This document shows, one piece after another, positions 39,176-49,744 of a stretch of DNA of 64,000 nucleotides. The stretch's first letter is position 1. Every line of letters starts with the position of its first letter. Source of the DNA: Polynucleobacter sp. AP-Melu-500A-A1 (GTDB lineage: Bacteria > Pseudomonadota > Gammaproteobacteria > Burkholderiales > Burkholderiaceae). The stretch is from positions 124,001 to 188,000 of the forward strand of contig NZ_JACVOZ010000002.1 in NCBI RefSeq assembly GCF_018882125.1, given 5' to 3'. The notes beneath the pieces are model-generated. The model worked only from the letters and a program-made list of their open reading frames with translations, did no database searches and had not been told where the DNA came from. A program made the translations under genes and the position numbers.

Positions 39176-39937
39176 TTAAATCGAAAGTTTACTTTCCTGT
39201 CGAGCATTTTCACGACTAATGCCTGACACCCATTTATTGGTTGGAAGACCAGTTTTTTCTAGGATGAGTTTGGCGCGTTTAGAGACATCACTCCACTGCG
39301 CCTCAAGCTTTGGACCCTTGAAAGCGATTGCAACGACATTGCAATCGTGGGACTCTGGAAATAACAAGACTCGATTATCAAATGCCTCACAGATATTCTT
39401 AAGGTTAAGATCAAAGCTCTTGTGACGTGAAAACAAGTTTACTGTCATCACGCCTGGGCTCTTAAGAAGTCCAAAACAACCTTTATAAAATTCTAATGAG
39501 CTGGCCGAAGGACCATCACAAATTGCATCATATAAATCCACTTGAACGGCATCAAATTGATTCCGATATTTACTGGATTTAACGAAGGTCTTAGCATCTG
39601 CCTGCAAAGTCTCGAGCCTACGATCATCATCTGGTGTAAAGAACATGGATCGAGCGGCAATAATGACTGAAGGATTTAATTCAACAACAGTCGTTTTAAC
39701 TGCATGGCAATAGCGGTGCTGGAACTTTGTTAATGCCCCAGTTCCTAGACCTAGTTGAGCGATCCTCATGCCTGGTTGTGTCTCTAAGAACAAAAGCCAA
39801 GCCATCATCTGTTGGTTGTACTCGAGATAAATTTCATCAGGATCGCGAATACGCATCGCTCCCTGAATGAGCTCAGTACCAAAATGAAGATAGCGAACAC
39901 CGCCACTTTCAGAAAAGGTAACTGACTCCATTAACAT
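39176..39937 (-). CDS. Spermidine synthase-like methyltransferase-fold protein
   Basis: 253 aa with the Rossmann fold of the polyamine aminopropyltransferase family: RIAQLGLGTGALTKFQHRYC (motif I), TTVVELNPSVIIAARSMF (acidic residue after strand 2), RLETLQADAKTFV and VQVDLYDAICDGPSA. The usual N-terminal beta-hairpin domain is short, and the SpeE DSSDP motif is replaced by DLYDAICDGP, so true putrescine aminopropyl transfer is uncertain. It lies just downstream of purL on the same strand. Confidence 0.75.
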   Translation of the reverse strand: MLMESVTFSESGGVRYLHFGTELIQGAMRIRDPDEIYLEYNQQMMAWLLFLETQPGMRIAQLGLGTGALTKFQHRYCHAVKTTVVELNPSVIIAARSMFFTPDDDRRLETLQADAKTFVKSSKYRNQFDAVQVDLYDAICDGPSASSLEFYKGCFGLLKSPGVMTVNLFSRHKSFDLNLKNICEAFDNRVLLFPESHDCNVVAIAFKGPKLEAQWSDVSKRAKLILEKTGLPTNKWVSGISRENARQESKLSI

Positions 39938-39950
39938 AATCTATTCGGGA

Positions 39951-42900
39951 CTAATTCGCCCAGAAGCGTGCGTTACGGAATAGGCGCAGCCAAGGACTGG
40001 CACCGTCAGGGGTATCTAACCATTCTGGTGGACACCAACTCATCTGAGCGGCACGGAATACACGCTCTGGATGGGGCATCATGACGGTAAAACGACCATC
40101 AGGTGTGGTAACCCCTGTCAAACCGCCTGGTGAGCCATTGGGATTCATTGGATAGATTTCTGTTGGATTTCCTTGATGATCAACAAAACGCATTGCTGCT
40201 AAGCCCTGCTGGCTAATCTTGTCCAGACTGCCTTGTTGACTAAAATTTGCAAAGCCTTCGCCGTGTGCAATAGCAATTGGCAATTGACTACCTTCCATAC
40301 CTTGGATAAAGATCGATGGCGATTTAAGGACTTCCGCCATTACCAAGCGGGCTTCATATTGCTCAGATTGGTTACGAGTGAATTTTGGCCATGCTTGTGC
40401 ACCAGGAATAATTCCCGCAAGATTACTCATCATTTGACAGCCATTACAAACACCTAAGGCAAAGCTGTCTTGTCGATTAAAGAAACTTGCGAATTGATCG
40501 CGCAATTGCTGATTGAATAAAATAGTTTTAGCCCAACCTTCACCAGCACCAAGAACGTCTCCATAGCTAAAGCCGCCACAAGCAATCAGACCTCGAAAAT
40601 TGTCTAGCTTGGATTTACCACTTAATAAATCAGACATATGAACATCATAACTTTCAAAGCCTGCCCAGCTCACTGCGTAAGCCATTTCCACATGAGAATT
40701 AACGCCCTGCTCACGTAAGATAGCTACTTTTGGCTTAGAATTCTTATTGATAAATGGTGCGGAAATATCCTCAGCAATATCAAATGTCACTTTAGGCGAC
40801 ACTCCTGGATCAGATAAGTTATCCAGCATGGCAAACTCAGAGTCAGCACAAGCAGGGTTGTCACGCAAACGGGCGATTTGATAACTGGTATTCATCCACA
40901 TTTTTTGCAAAACTTCACGTGGCTCTGCAAAAATATTCTTAGCATCACGCCAAATTTCAATGCGACCATTCGTATTCGGTTTGCCAATGACATGGCTACA
41001 GGCACTCAAACCTAATTTGCGCAAAATTGCAAAGGTAATATCTCGATCATCCCTGCGGACTTGAATAACCGCTCCCAGCTCTTCATTGAATAATGCCCGC
41101 ATGGTTTGCTCATGGCGTAACCCAGAAACTTGCTGCGCCCAATTTTTGGCATCGCCGTAGTCTGGCTCATGACCTGGGTCGAGTGCAATCATATCAACGT
41201 TAATAGAGATACCAACACGCGATGCAAAAGCCATTTCAGCAACACAAGCTAGTAAACCACCATCAGACCGATCGTGATATGCCAGTAATTTATTTTCTTT
41301 ACGTAACTCAATAATGGCTGCAGCTAAGGACTTAAGATCCTCTGGACTCTCAAGATCAGGAGTTGATTTACCAGATTGGTTAAGCACCTGAGCCAAAATA
41401 CTACCAGCCATACGATTCTTACCACGACCTAAGTCAATCAAAATTAGTTCAGTTTCTAAGGCTGATCCATCCTGGTTTTTGAGTTTTAGTAAAGGTGTAG
41501 CTGTTTTGCGCACATCATAAACAGAAGCAAACGCAGATATGATGAGAGAAACAGGCGCAACTACTTTCTTAGCTTCACCACCCTCGCGCCATTCGGTTGC
41601 CATCGATAAAGAATCTTTACCTACGGGTATAGAGATGCCTAAAGCGGGACACAACTCCATCCCTACCGCTTTAACAGACTCGTATAACTTTGCATCTTCA
41701 CCTGGCGCTCCGCAAGCAGCCATCCAATTTGCAGACAATTTAACATCTTCTATACGAGCAATATCGGCGGCTAAGAGATTAGTAATTGCTTCGCCTACAG
41801 CCATACGAGCAGCAGCAGGTGCATTTATCACCGCAATAGGGGTTCTCTCTCCCATAGACATGGCTTCGCCACGGTAACCCTTGAAATCCATGAAGGTAAC
41901 AGCACAATCTGCAACCGGTACTTGCCATGGACCTACAAATTGATCGCGAGCATTCAGTCCACCGACGGTTCTATCGCCGATGGTAATTAAAAAAGATTTG
42001 CTCGCAACAGTAGGTTGCTGAAGAACCCAAGCAATTGATTGTGCAAGATCAGCATCAGTAACATCTAGCTCTATAAATTCTTGTGGGACACGCTTAACAT
42101 CACGATGCATACGAGGCGGTTTTCCAAGCAGCACTTCCATCGGCATATCGATTGGTAATGCTGCATCTGAATCCTCTACCTGCTTTGAGTCAAGTAACTT
42201 TAATTGACGCTCACTCGTCGCTTCACCGACTACTGCAAATGGACAGCGTTCGCGTTCGCAGAAAGATTGGAATAAGTCTAAATCTTTAGCATCGATGGCC
42301 AAGACGTAACGTTCTTGAGACTCATTACACCAGATTTCCGCAGGGCTCATACCACTCTCTTCAAGAGGAACACTTCGCAGCTTGAATTTAGCACCCAAAC
42401 AAGCTCCGTCAGCCAATTCAGGGAAGGCATTGGATAGTCCACCTGCACCAACGTCATGAATGGACACAATCGGATTCTTCTCCCCCAGCGCTCGACAGGC
42501 ATTAATCACTTCTTGGGCACGTCTTTCCATTTCTGGATTGCCACGTTGCACTGAATCAAAATCTAAGTCTGCGGTATTGGTGCCAGTAGCAACTGAGCTG
42601 CCTGTTGCACCACCCATACCAATTCGCATGCCAGGACCACCTAGTTGAATTAAAAGGTGTCCCGGTTGAATCGCTTTCTTATCGGTATGAATGGAGTCGA
42701 TGCTTCCAATCCCGCCGGCAATCATGATGGGCTTGTGATACCCCCGACGTGTGCCATCCATAGTTTGTTCAAAAACTCTAAAATAACCACCTAAAATAGG
42801 GCGGCCAAATTCATTATTGAACGCTGCACCTCCTAGTGGACCATCAATCATGATTTGCAAAGGTGTGGCAATGCGGTCAGGCTTCCCGTACTTTTCAGCT

Positions 42901-43988
42901 TCCCATGGAAAATCTGTTCCAGGGATATTTAAATTTGAAACGGAAAAACCTGTTAAACCAGCCTTAGGACGCCCACCAACTCCAGTTGCACCTTCATCAC
43001 GTAATTCACCACCTGCACCAGTAGAGGCACCGGGGAACGGAGCAATCGCGGTTGGGTGATTATGAGTCTCTACCTTCATTAAGGTATGAACTAATCGGGT
43101 ATCTTTTTCGTAGCGATGATCAGCACCTTGCGGAATCCAAGTCTCAGATTCACAACCAACCATCACCGCTGAGTTATCCGAGTAAGCAACGATCGTGCCT
43201 TCTGGGCGTAATTGATGGGTATTTCGGATCATGGCAAATAATGAACGCTCCTGATCGTCACCATCAATAGTCCAACTAGAATTAAATATCTTATGTCGGC
43301 AGTGCTCACTATTGGCTTGTGCAAACATGATCAGCTCTACATCACTAGGATTTCGCTCAAGACGAATGAAGCTTTCCGCTAAATAAGCTACTTCATCATC
43401 AGAAAGGGCTAGACCCAATTCTTGATTAGCTTTTTCTAAAGCAGCACGACCTTTAGTTAAGACTGGAATGCGGCTCAATGGACGGTCATCCAAAGTTTGG
43501 TAGAGGGCATTTGCAGCCTCAACAGAATCTATCACCACTTCAGTCATGCGATCGTGAACTGCAGCCAAAACCGTTTGCAATTGTTGTGGGCTTAAAACTT
43601 TTTGACTCTTCCAGGCGTACTGAATTCCTCGTTCAATGCGCAATACATTCAAACCGCATTGCTGAGCAATATCTGTTGCCTTGCTTGCCCATGGTGAAAC
43701 TGTACCGAGACGAGGAATAACGATAGCCCCTTGTAGCTCACTAGACCCCTTTCCAAACCAAGATTTGCCTGGGCTCACTTTTGAAACGAAGGGTTGACCA
43801 TAAGTCAACAAACTTGATAGGACTTCTTGATTAATAGGGCTAAGCTGAGCTTCGGACCAAATGAAGTGAATAAACTGAGCCTCGATGGACTCAAGCAAAA
43901 TTCCTTGATCTGCTAATGAGGCTAAAAGTCGTTGTTGACGGAACGCGGAAAGCGCATCAGCGCCGGGCAAAAAGTGAAAAAATGACAT
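39951..43988 (-). CDS. purL: Phosphoribosylformylglycinamidine synthase
   Basis: Large single-chain FGAM synthase (1345 aa) for the fourth step of purine synthesis. Synthetase motifs include [31 protein letters not shown] and [20 protein letters not shown]. The C-terminal glutaminase domain (about 1090-1340) has the catalytic Cys in [21 protein letters not shown] and [11 protein letters not shown]. Full length and intact, as in other beta/gammaproteobacteria. No purine riboswitch is visible upstream. Confidence 0.97.
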   Translation of the reverse strand: MSFFHFLPGADALSAFRQQRLLASLADQGILLESIEAQFIHFIWSEAQLSPINQEVLSSLLTYGQPFVSKVSPGKSWFGKGSSELQGAIVIPRLGTVSPWASKATDIAQQCGLNVLRIERGIQYAWKSQKVLSPQQLQTVLAAVHDRMTEVVIDSVEAANALYQTLDDRPLSRIPVLTKGRAALEKANQELGLALSDDEVAYLAESFIRLERNPSDVELIMFAQANSEHCRHKIFNSSWTIDGDDQERSLFAMIRNTHQLRPEGTIVAYSDNSAVMVGCESETWIPQGADHRYEKDTRLVHTLMKVETHNHPTAIAPFPGASTGAGGELRDEGATGVGGRPKAGLTGFSVSNLNIPGTDFPWEAEKYGKPDRIATPLQIMIDGPLGGAAFNNEFGRPILGGYFRVFEQTMDGTRRGYHKPIMIAGGIGSIDSIHTDKKAIQPGHLLIQLGGPGMRIGMGGATGSSVATGTNTADLDFDSVQRGNPEMERRAQEVINACRALGEKNPIVSIHDVGAGGLSNAFPELADGACLGAKFKLRSVPLEESGMSPAEIWCNESQERYVLAIDAKDLDLFQSFCERERCPFAVVGEATSERQLKLLDSKQVEDSDAALPIDMPMEVLLGKPPRMHRDVKRVPQEFIELDVTDADLAQSIAWVLQQPTVASKSFLITIGDRTVGGLNARDQFVGPWQVPVADCAVTFMDFKGYRGEAMSMGERTPIAVINAPAAARMAVGEAITNLLAADIARIEDVKLSANWMAACGAPGEDAKLYESVKAVGMELCPALGISIPVGKDSLSMATEWREGGEAKKVVAPVSLIISAFASVYDVRKTATPLLKLKNQDGSALETELILIDLGRGKNRMAGSILAQVLNQSGKSTPDLESPEDLKSLAAAIIELRKENKLLAYHDRSDGGLLACVAEMAFASRVGISINVDMIALDPGHEPDYGDAKNWAQQVSGLRHEQTMRALFNEELGAVIQVRRDDRDITFAILRKLGLSACSHVIGKPNTNGRIEIWRDAKNIFAEPREVLQKMWMNTSYQIARLRDNPACADSEFAMLDNLSDPGVSPKVTFDIAEDISAPFINKNSKPKVAILREQGVNSHVEMAYAVSWAGFESYDVHMSDLLSGKSKLDNFRGLIACGGFSYGDVLGAGEGWAKTILFNQQLRDQFASFFNRQDSFALGVCNGCQMMSNLAGIIPGAQAWPKFTRNQSEQYEARLVMAEVLKSPSIFIQGMEGSQLPIAIAHGEGFANFSQQGSLDKISQQGLAAMRFVDHQGNPTEIYPMNPNGSPGGLTGVTTPDGRFTVMMPHPERVFRAAQMSWCPPEWLDTPDGASPWLRLFRNARFWAN

Positions 43989-44009
43989 CCCTAGATTATA
44001 AGGTTTAGC

Positions 44010-44684
44010 CTACAACAAACGTCCACCTTGAAGCTGCAGTTGCCGCTGACACCTGCTGGCTAGGGCTGGATCATGAGTAACCAGAATTAAGGTGGAATTA
44101 TTGGCTTTATTAAGATCAAAAAGTAGGTCAATTACCCGATTGCCACTGGTCTCATCAAGGCTACCCGTAGGCTCGTCAGCAAATAGTATGGCAGGCCGAT
44201 TAATAAATGCTCGCGCTAATGCTACCCTCTGTTGCTCCCCGCCAGACAGTGTTCTAGGAAAGTGCGTTAGTCGATCACTTAAACCTACCTTATCGAGCCA
44301 ATAGCAAGCCTCTTCTTTTGCATTTAGGGATCCCTTGAGTTCAGCTGGCAGCATGACATTTTCAAGAGCCGTCAGATGGGCTAGGAGCTGAAAAGACTGG
44401 AATACAAAGCCAACATGAGCGGACCGTAAGGCTGCCCTACCATCTTCATCGATGAGATTAAGATCTTGCCCCATTAAATTGACATTACCTGTTGTTGGAA
44501 CATCTAAGCCTGCCACCAAACTTAATAATGTACTTTTCCCAGAGCCTGAGGAGCCAGTAATGGCCACGCTTTCCCCCTGGAAGAGTTCAAAGCAAATGTC
44601 GTGCAAAATAGTCAATGTACCGTCGCTAGATAAGACGGATTTACCCAATTGATTTGCACTAAGGACTTTTACTGAGCGGCTCAT
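44010..44684 (-). CDS. ABC transporter ATP-binding protein, YbbA/LolD-like
   Basis: ATPase subunit of the MacB/LolD/YbbA group (FtsX-type permease partners), 224 aa. Walker [13 protein letters not shown]-loop [20 protein letters not shown], signature [15 protein letters not shown] and Walker [14 protein letters not shown] are intact. The start was set at 44684 (MSRSVKVL); the open frame continues upstream into the divergent esterase gene without family support. In E. coli, ybbA is divergent from tesA exactly as here, but is followed by the permease ybbP. Here purL follows, so the permease is missing or elsewhere. Confidence 0.87.
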   Translation of the reverse strand: MSRSVKVLSANQLGKSVLSSDGTLTILHDICFELFQGESVAITGSSGSGKSTLLSLVAGLDVPTTGNVNLMGQDLNLIDEDGRAALRSAHVGFVFQSFQLLAHLTALENVMLPAELKGSLNAKEEACYWLDKVGLSDRLTHFPRTLSGGEQQRVALARAFINRPAILFADEPTGSLDETSGNRVIDLLFDLNKANNSTLILVTHDPALASRCQRQLQLQGGRLL

Positions 44685-44688
44685 AAAT

Positions 44689-45381
44689 GTGAATGCAAAT
44701 ATTCTTAAAATGATGAAACGAAACTGTTGGAAATTTATCCAATCCGGAAGAATGATAACTGCAGGTCTATTTTGCCTGTTATTGACTTTTGTCACATCGT
44801 CCTATGCGAATAACAGTATTTTAGTCATGGGCGATAGCCTATCGGCTGAATATGGACTAGCTAGAGGTACTGGATGGGTGAAACTACTTGAAGAACAACT
44901 TCAAAAGCAAGGAAGTTCCTGGACAGTATTTAATGCCAGCATTAGTGGGGAAACAAGCTCCGGTGGCCTGACTAGACTGCCTAAATTATTGGAGCAAAAA
45001 AAACCGTCGATTGTCTTATTAGAACTTGGTGCAAATGATGCGTTACGTGGTCTTTCTATTGATCAAACTGAAAATAATCTTCGAAAAATGATCCAACTGA
45101 GCAAGCGATCAGGTGCAAAAGTATTGTTATTTGGTATTCAAATCCCGCCAAACTACGGACAGGTATACACCAAAAGATTTAAGGAATTATTTGCCAAATT
45201 AGCAGCTCAGGAGCGCATTGAGTCACTGCCATTTTTTATGCAAGGACTTGCGCCGCAAACAGATTTCTTCCAGGGCGACAACATTCATCCAAACGAAAAA
45301 GCGCAAGCAATCCTTTATAAAAATGTCTGGAATGCTATGAGTCCTTATCAAAATTTACTAAGAAGTAATCCGACTCAGTAA
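44689..45381 (+). CDS. TesA-like arylesterase / thioesterase I (SGNH hydrolase)
   Basis: Exported lipolytic enzyme of the SGNH family. A signal peptide (about 22-40, MITAGLFCLLLTFVTSSYA) precedes block I ILVMGDSLSAEYGL (nucleophile Ser), block III ELGANDALRGL, and the Asp-His pair in DNIHPNEKAQ. Start could be GTG 44689, ATG 44710 or ATG 44713. Divergent from the YbbA-like ATPase, an arrangement conserved with E. coli tesA-ybbA. Convergent with ppiD, 6 bp apart. Confidence 0.88.
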   Translation: MNANILKMMKRNCWKFIQSGRMITAGLFCLLLTFVTSSYANNSILVMGDSLSAEYGLARGTGWVKLLEEQLQKQGSSWTVFNASISGETSSGGLTRLPKLLEQKKPSIVLLELGANDALRGLSIDQTENNLRKMIQLSKRSGAKVLLFGIQIPPNYGQVYTKRFKELFAKLAAQERIESLPFFMQGLAPQTDFFQGDNIHPNEKAQAILYKNVWNAMSPYQNLLRSNPTQ

Positions 45382-45387
45382 AGAGCC

Positions 45388-46848
45388 TTAACTGCCAGAG
45401 GTACTTGGCGCTTGCTTCAATGGATTGATTATTTTGACGTTTGCTGCATCGCGCCAATAGGACATAAAGCCTGCAAATTCAGCCTGAGCAGACAAGGATT
45501 GAATTTGTGCTGCCTGAGCCTTATGTATCTTTGCATCAACGCTGGCAGGTTGACGTACCTGATCTACGCGATAAAGAGTGGTCCCAACACCAGGATTCGA
45601 TACTGAAACTACAGCTGGAAATGTGTCGGGATTAATTATCATCAAATCATCCAGAGCAGATCCAACTAAATTTGCTGGTTTATTGCGAGAGATCCAGATT
45701 GGACTTGCAAAACCAATGGTACTTTTAGGGTCCTTTTGTAGAGCGGTATATCGCTCTGAGGCAGCAGCTACAGCCATCTTTTCAGCTAAACGTTGAGTAA
45801 CCTGACGCTTCACTTCAGCAGCAACTTCTTTGTAAGGCAAAGTTTGAGCTGGGTGAAAAGTCACAACTCTTGCGGAGACAAATACCCCAGGTATAGTTTG
45901 CACAGCCTCAATATTGCGCTTATTTTTTACCGCCTCATCGCCAAATAAGGACTGCACCACTTTCGGGTTTGCTAAGGGATGATCTTTAGCATTATTGATA
46001 CCTGCTCTGGTAAGACCCTTTTGGGTTTGAATACTCAGCTTTAATTTATCAGCTGCAGGCTTTAGGCTATCTGATTGATCATAGGTCAAATTAGCGAATT
46101 GATCTGCCTTTTCACCAAAGATCTTGGCATCTTCTTTGGGATCAGCTTTAAGAACGATATATTCAACATCAACAAACTCTGGGCTAACAAATAGCTTGGA
46201 ATTCGACTCATAGAATGTTTGCAGCTCTTCAGGGGAAGGATTTACCTTGGATAAATAATCTTTTGCATCATATTGTAAGGACTGCACTTGGCGCTCAGTC
46301 TCATAGAGAGTGGAAACAATCTCAGAAATTTTTGGACTTGCTAACTCAGTACGAGCTACCGAATTGAGTAATTGACTGATCTTTAGATCAAAGGCTTGGC
46401 TTGCATAGAACTGCTCTTCATTAAGACCATTGTTTGCCAAGAGCTGCTTAAAGCGCTCATCGTCAAAACTTCCATCGGGCTTATATAGCGCTCTAATCTG
46501 TGGGATGTTCTGTAGGCTCTTAATTAGCGCCTCTTTTCCAACTTGAAGCCGTAAGTTATTTACAGCAAAACCTAAAATACTTTGCTGCAAGAGCTCATTT
46601 AAAACTGCTTGACGAAATTGTAGGCTTTGGGCGATCTGAATGTTTCTACCAGCACGTTCGGCCTGACGTTTAGCTGCTACCTCGACCTCTTGGGCTGTAA
46701 TGGGCTTTCCATTGACTTTTATCAAGTCTGTTTCTTTATCTAAAAAACCGGAATAACTGGAAATACCGAAAAACGCAAATGAAGGAACAATGACCAACAT
46801 TAATGCAAACTGCATTAACCTTTGATGCTTACGAATGGTGTCTAACAT
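45388..46848 (-). CDS. ppiD: Membrane-anchored periplasmic chaperone PpiD
   Basis: SurA-N/parvulin chaperone at the inner-membrane exit of the translocon, 486 aa from ATG 46848. An anchor (about 13-31, LMQFALMLVIVPSFAFFGIS) is followed by a SurA-N domain (about 32-190), a diverged parvulin region and a helical tail. The reading frame stays open upstream through tRNA-Val, which makes a longer start impossible as biology. The KDAKIF...LKAD segment lacks a clear rotamase signature, so isomerase activity is doubtful. Gene order with lon, clpX, clpP and tig supports the call. Confidence 0.88.
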   Translation of the reverse strand: MLDTIRKHQRLMQFALMLVIVPSFAFFGISSYSGFLDKETDLIKVNGKPITAQEVEVAAKRQAERAGRNIQIAQSLQFRQAVLNELLQQSILGFAVNNLRLQVGKEALIKSLQNIPQIRALYKPDGSFDDERFKQLLANNGLNEEQFYASQAFDLKISQLLNSVARTELASPKISEIVSTLYETERQVQSLQYDAKDYLSKVNPSPEELQTFYESNSKLFVSPEFVDVEYIVLKADPKEDAKIFGEKADQFANLTYDQSDSLKPAADKLKLSIQTQKGLTRAGINNAKDHPLANPKVVQSLFGDEAVKNKRNIEAVQTIPGVFVSARVVTFHPAQTLPYKEVAAEVKRQVTQRLAEKMAVAAASERYTALQKDPKSTIGFASPIWISRNKPANLVGSALDDLMIINPDTFPAVVSVSNPGVGTTLYRVDQVRQPASVDAKIHKAQAAQIQSLSAQAEFAGFMSYWRDAANVKIINPLKQAPSTSGS

Positions 46849-46949
46849 GTATAGGGTCGCTAGTAAAAATGAAGAATTCCGATAGTTTACTAGGGGGTCG
46901 CATAAGAAGCTGGAATTGCCTGAAAAAAGGCTTTTAAGAAGTCGATATT

Positions 46950-47025
46950 TGGTGGGCGCTGAGAGGCTCGAACTCCCGACATTCTGCGTGTAAGGCAGAC
47001 GCTCTACCAGCTGAGCTAAGCGCCC
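46950..47025 (-). tRNA. tRNA-Val (TAC)
   Basis: 76 nt with encoded CCA; acceptor GGGCGCT/AGCGCCC, anticodon TAC (complement at 46990-46992) in loop CTTACAC, and GTTCGAGCC T-arm. It lies between lon and ppiD on the same strand. Confidence 0.96.
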
Positions 47026-47132
47026 CAAAAATCTTACAGGGTAGATTGTAACCTAATCGCCAAATAGAAAGCAGGATTCCGTCTAATTTAATTAAAAAGC
47101 ATCACAAAAAAAGACGGAAAATCCCACAATCC

Positions 47133-49565
47133 TTAATGCTTTAAAACATCTCCCGAAGAGATTTTTTCATTGGCTTTACTGGCTTCTGCTGCCTTTTTTG
47201 CCAACTCTTCTGGGGTTGGATCTGCTAATGCTTGTGGTGCGCGCTCTAAAGCAAGTTCCAATACTTTATCGATCCAACGAACTGGAACTATCTCAATTGC
47301 ATTCTTCACATTATCGGGAATATCGATTAAATCTTTAATATTCTCCTCTGGGATTAATGCGAGCTTGATACCACCACGATGCGCAGCCAACAATTTTTCT
47401 TTTAAACCTCCGATTGGTAATACCTCACCCCGCAAGGTTATTTCACCCGTCATTGCAACATCAGAGCGAATTGGAATGCCAGTGAAAACCGAAACTAAAG
47501 CAGTTGTAATAGCGATACCTGCTGAAGGACCATCCTTAGGGGTTGCGCCGTCAGGAAAGTGAATATGAATATCTTTTTTCTCGAAAGATTCATCCGCAAT
47601 TCCAAGGCGACGCGATCTGGATCGCACAACTGTACGAGCAGCCTCAACAGATTCTTTCATTACATCACCAATGGAACCGGTTCGTGTAATAACACCCTTA
47701 CCAGGCATGACGGCTGCTTCAATGGTTAAAAGATCACCGCCAACTTCAGTCCAGGCTAAACCGGTAACTTGACCAACTTGATTTTCTTTGCTGGCCAAAC
47801 CAAAGTCGTACATGCGAACCGAGAGGAATTTCTCAAGATTATCTGCATTCACGACAATTGGGGCAGATTCTTTTTTAAGTAGCAATAGCTTCACTACTTT
47901 GCGACAAATCTTGCTAATTTCACGCTCAAGAGATCGAACCCCTGCCTCGCGGGTGTAGTAACGAATCATGCTGCGGACAGCACTTTCCTCGATTTTTAAT
48001 TCATCCTTTTTTAAACCATTATTTTTGATTTGCTTAGGAAGTAAATAGTTCATTGCAATGCTTGTTTTCTCATCCTCGGTATACCCAGCTAAGCGAATAA
48101 TCTCTAACCGGTCAAGCAAGGGTCCAGGAATATTTAAGGAGTTAGATGTTGCAACAAACATGACATCTGACAAATCAAAATCAACCTCTACATAATGATC
48201 CTGAAAAGTATGATTTTGCTCTGGGTCCAACACTTCTAATAAGGCGCTTGCTGGATCTCCACGAAAATCCATACCCATCTTATCGACCTCATCAAGCAGG
48301 AACAATGGGTTACGTACACCGACCTTAGTAAGACTACTGAGTATCTTGCCGGGCATTGATCCAATGTAGGTTCTACGATGCCCCCGGATTTCTGATTCAT
48401 CACGTACGCCACCTAAGGCCATCCGTACAAATTTACGATTGGTCGCCCTTGCGATAGATTGACCGAGGGAGGTTTTTCCCACTCCCGGGGGGCCTACCAA
48501 GCAAAGAATAGGAGCCTTCACACGGTCAACACGTTGTTGAACAGCAAGGTATTCCAAGATACGTTCTTTAACCTTATCTAAACCATAATGATCTTCATCC
48601 AGTACTTTTTCGGCATTAGTCAGGTCATTATTGATCTTGGTTTTTTTCCTCCAGGGAAGATTTACTAAGGTGTCGATAAAGTTTCTGATTACGGTAGCTT
48701 CAGCGGACATTGGCGACATTAACTTCAATTTCTTAAGCTCAGACTCCGCTTTCTTAAGAGCCTCTTTAGGCATACGTGCAGCCTTGATGCGCTTTTCGAG
48801 CTCCTCTAAATCAGCGCCCTCTTCACCTTCACCAAGCTCTTTTTGAATTGCTTTCACTTGTTCATTCAGGTAGTACTCGCGTTGACTCTTTTCCATCTGA
48901 CGTTTAACGCGTCCACGAATACGCTTTTCTACCTGCAAAATATCAATCTCGCTTTCGAGATCTGCCAAAAGGCTTTCCAGGCGCTGCACTACATCCGTCA
49001 TCTCCAGCAAGCGCTGCTTTTGCTCTAGCTTTACTGGCAAATGAGCGCAGATGGTATCGGCCAAGCGGCTCGGGTCATCAATGCCACCAAGTGATGACAA
49101 AATTTCTTGTGGTACTTTTTTATTCAGTTTTACGTACTGATCAAACTGAGCCATGATTGCACGGCGTAATGCTTCAGTTTCATGTGCATCAAGCGCATTG
49201 ATTGCAGTTGGTGTTGCTTCACAATTGAAGTAACCCATACTGTCTTCAATCTGGCTTACTTCTGCACGTTGCACGCCTTCAACCAATACTTTGACAGTAC
49301 CGTCTGGGAGTTTAAGCATTTGAAGAATGTTGGCAATACAACCTACTTCATATAGATCTTCTATGACAGGCTCATCTTTGGCTGCTGCCTTTTGAGCAAC
49401 CAAGAGGACATTTTTACCAGTTTCCATTGCCGCTTCTAGGGCTTTGATGGATTTTGGACGTCCCACAAACAAAGGAATCACCATATGGGGAAAAACAACT
49501 ACGTCCCTTAGTGGGAGCAAAGGTAGTTGAATCGGTTCAGAGGGTAGTAATAAGTGGCCAGGCAT
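47133..49565 (-). CDS. lon: ATP-dependent protease Lon
   Basis: AAA+ serine protease for damaged and regulatory proteins, 810 aa. LAN substrate domain at about 1-205 (LPLLPLRDVVVFPHMVIPLF). AAA+ domain with Walker A LVGPPGVGKTSLGQS (about 360) and Walker B PLFLLDEVDKMGMDF. The protease domain carries the catalytic Ser in PKDGPSAGIAITTAL and Lys in GGLKEKLLAAHRGG. Directly downstream of clpX, separated by 179 bp that contain a sigma-32-like promoter; a GGAGG ribosome site precedes the ATG. Confidence 0.97.
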   Translation of the reverse strand: MPGHLLLPSEPIQLPLLPLRDVVVFPHMVIPLFVGRPKSIKALEAAMETGKNVLLVAQKAAAKDEPVIEDLYEVGCIANILQMLKLPDGTVKVLVEGVQRAEVSQIEDSMGYFNCEATPTAINALDAHETEALRRAIMAQFDQYVKLNKKVPQEILSSLGGIDDPSRLADTICAHLPVKLEQKQRLLEMTDVVQRLESLLADLESEIDILQVEKRIRGRVKRQMEKSQREYYLNEQVKAIQKELGEGEEGADLEELEKRIKAARMPKEALKKAESELKKLKLMSPMSAEATVIRNFIDTLVNLPWRKKTKINNDLTNAEKVLDEDHYGLDKVKERILEYLAVQQRVDRVKAPILCLVGPPGVGKTSLGQSIARATNRKFVRMALGGVRDESEIRGHRRTYIGSMPGKILSSLTKVGVRNPLFLLDEVDKMGMDFRGDPASALLEVLDPEQNHTFQDHYVEVDFDLSDVMFVATSNSLNIPGPLLDRLEIIRLAGYTEDEKTSIAMNYLLPKQIKNNGLKKDELKIEESAVRSMIRYYTREAGVRSLEREISKICRKVVKLLLLKKESAPIVVNADNLEKFLSVRMYDFGLASKENQVGQVTGLAWTEVGGDLLTIEAAVMPGKGVITRTGSIGDVMKESVEAARTVVRSRSRRLGIADESFEKKDIHIHFPDGATPKDGPSAGIAITTALVSVFTGIPIRSDVAMTGEITLRGEVLPIGGLKEKLLAAHRGGIKLALIPEENIKDLIDIPDNVKNAIEIVPVRWIDKVLELALERAPQALADPTPEELAKKAAEASKANEKISSGDVLKH

Positions 49566-49658
49566 AAGGCAAATCCTCCAAAGTAATCAATTCTCATTAG
49601 TCTACAAAAGTGATAGAACCACTATATGGAGACAATATTCATGAGTAGCATACTACCT

Positions 49659-49689
49659 ATATGGGTAGACCTTTGGAAAAAACAAGGGG
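49659..49689 (-). promoter_or_regulatory. Sigma-32-like heat-shock promoter of lon
   Basis: On the minus strand CCCCTTGTT (49681-49689) is followed after 15 bases by CCCATAT (49659-49665). This resembles the RpoH consensus (CTTGAA, about 14 bp, CCCATnT) with one weak position in the -35. It is about 94 bp before the lon start, and lon is a classical RpoH target. Seen by eye only; no transcription evidence. Confidence 0.45.
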
Positions 49690-49744
49690 AAAAAGTGTGA
49701 AAAATGGTCCAAAATGCCCAAAAAAGAAAGAAAACCCTAATAAA

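Noticed and set aside
41539-41877. Antisense frame of 112 codons in purL
   Set aside because: Shadow of a conserved enzyme gene; Ser/Ala/Pro-rich translation without motif.
46849-47028. N-terminal extension of ppiD by an open frame beginning at 47028
   Set aside because: The extension is the translation of tRNA-Val; the membrane anchor and family sequence begin at ATG 46848.
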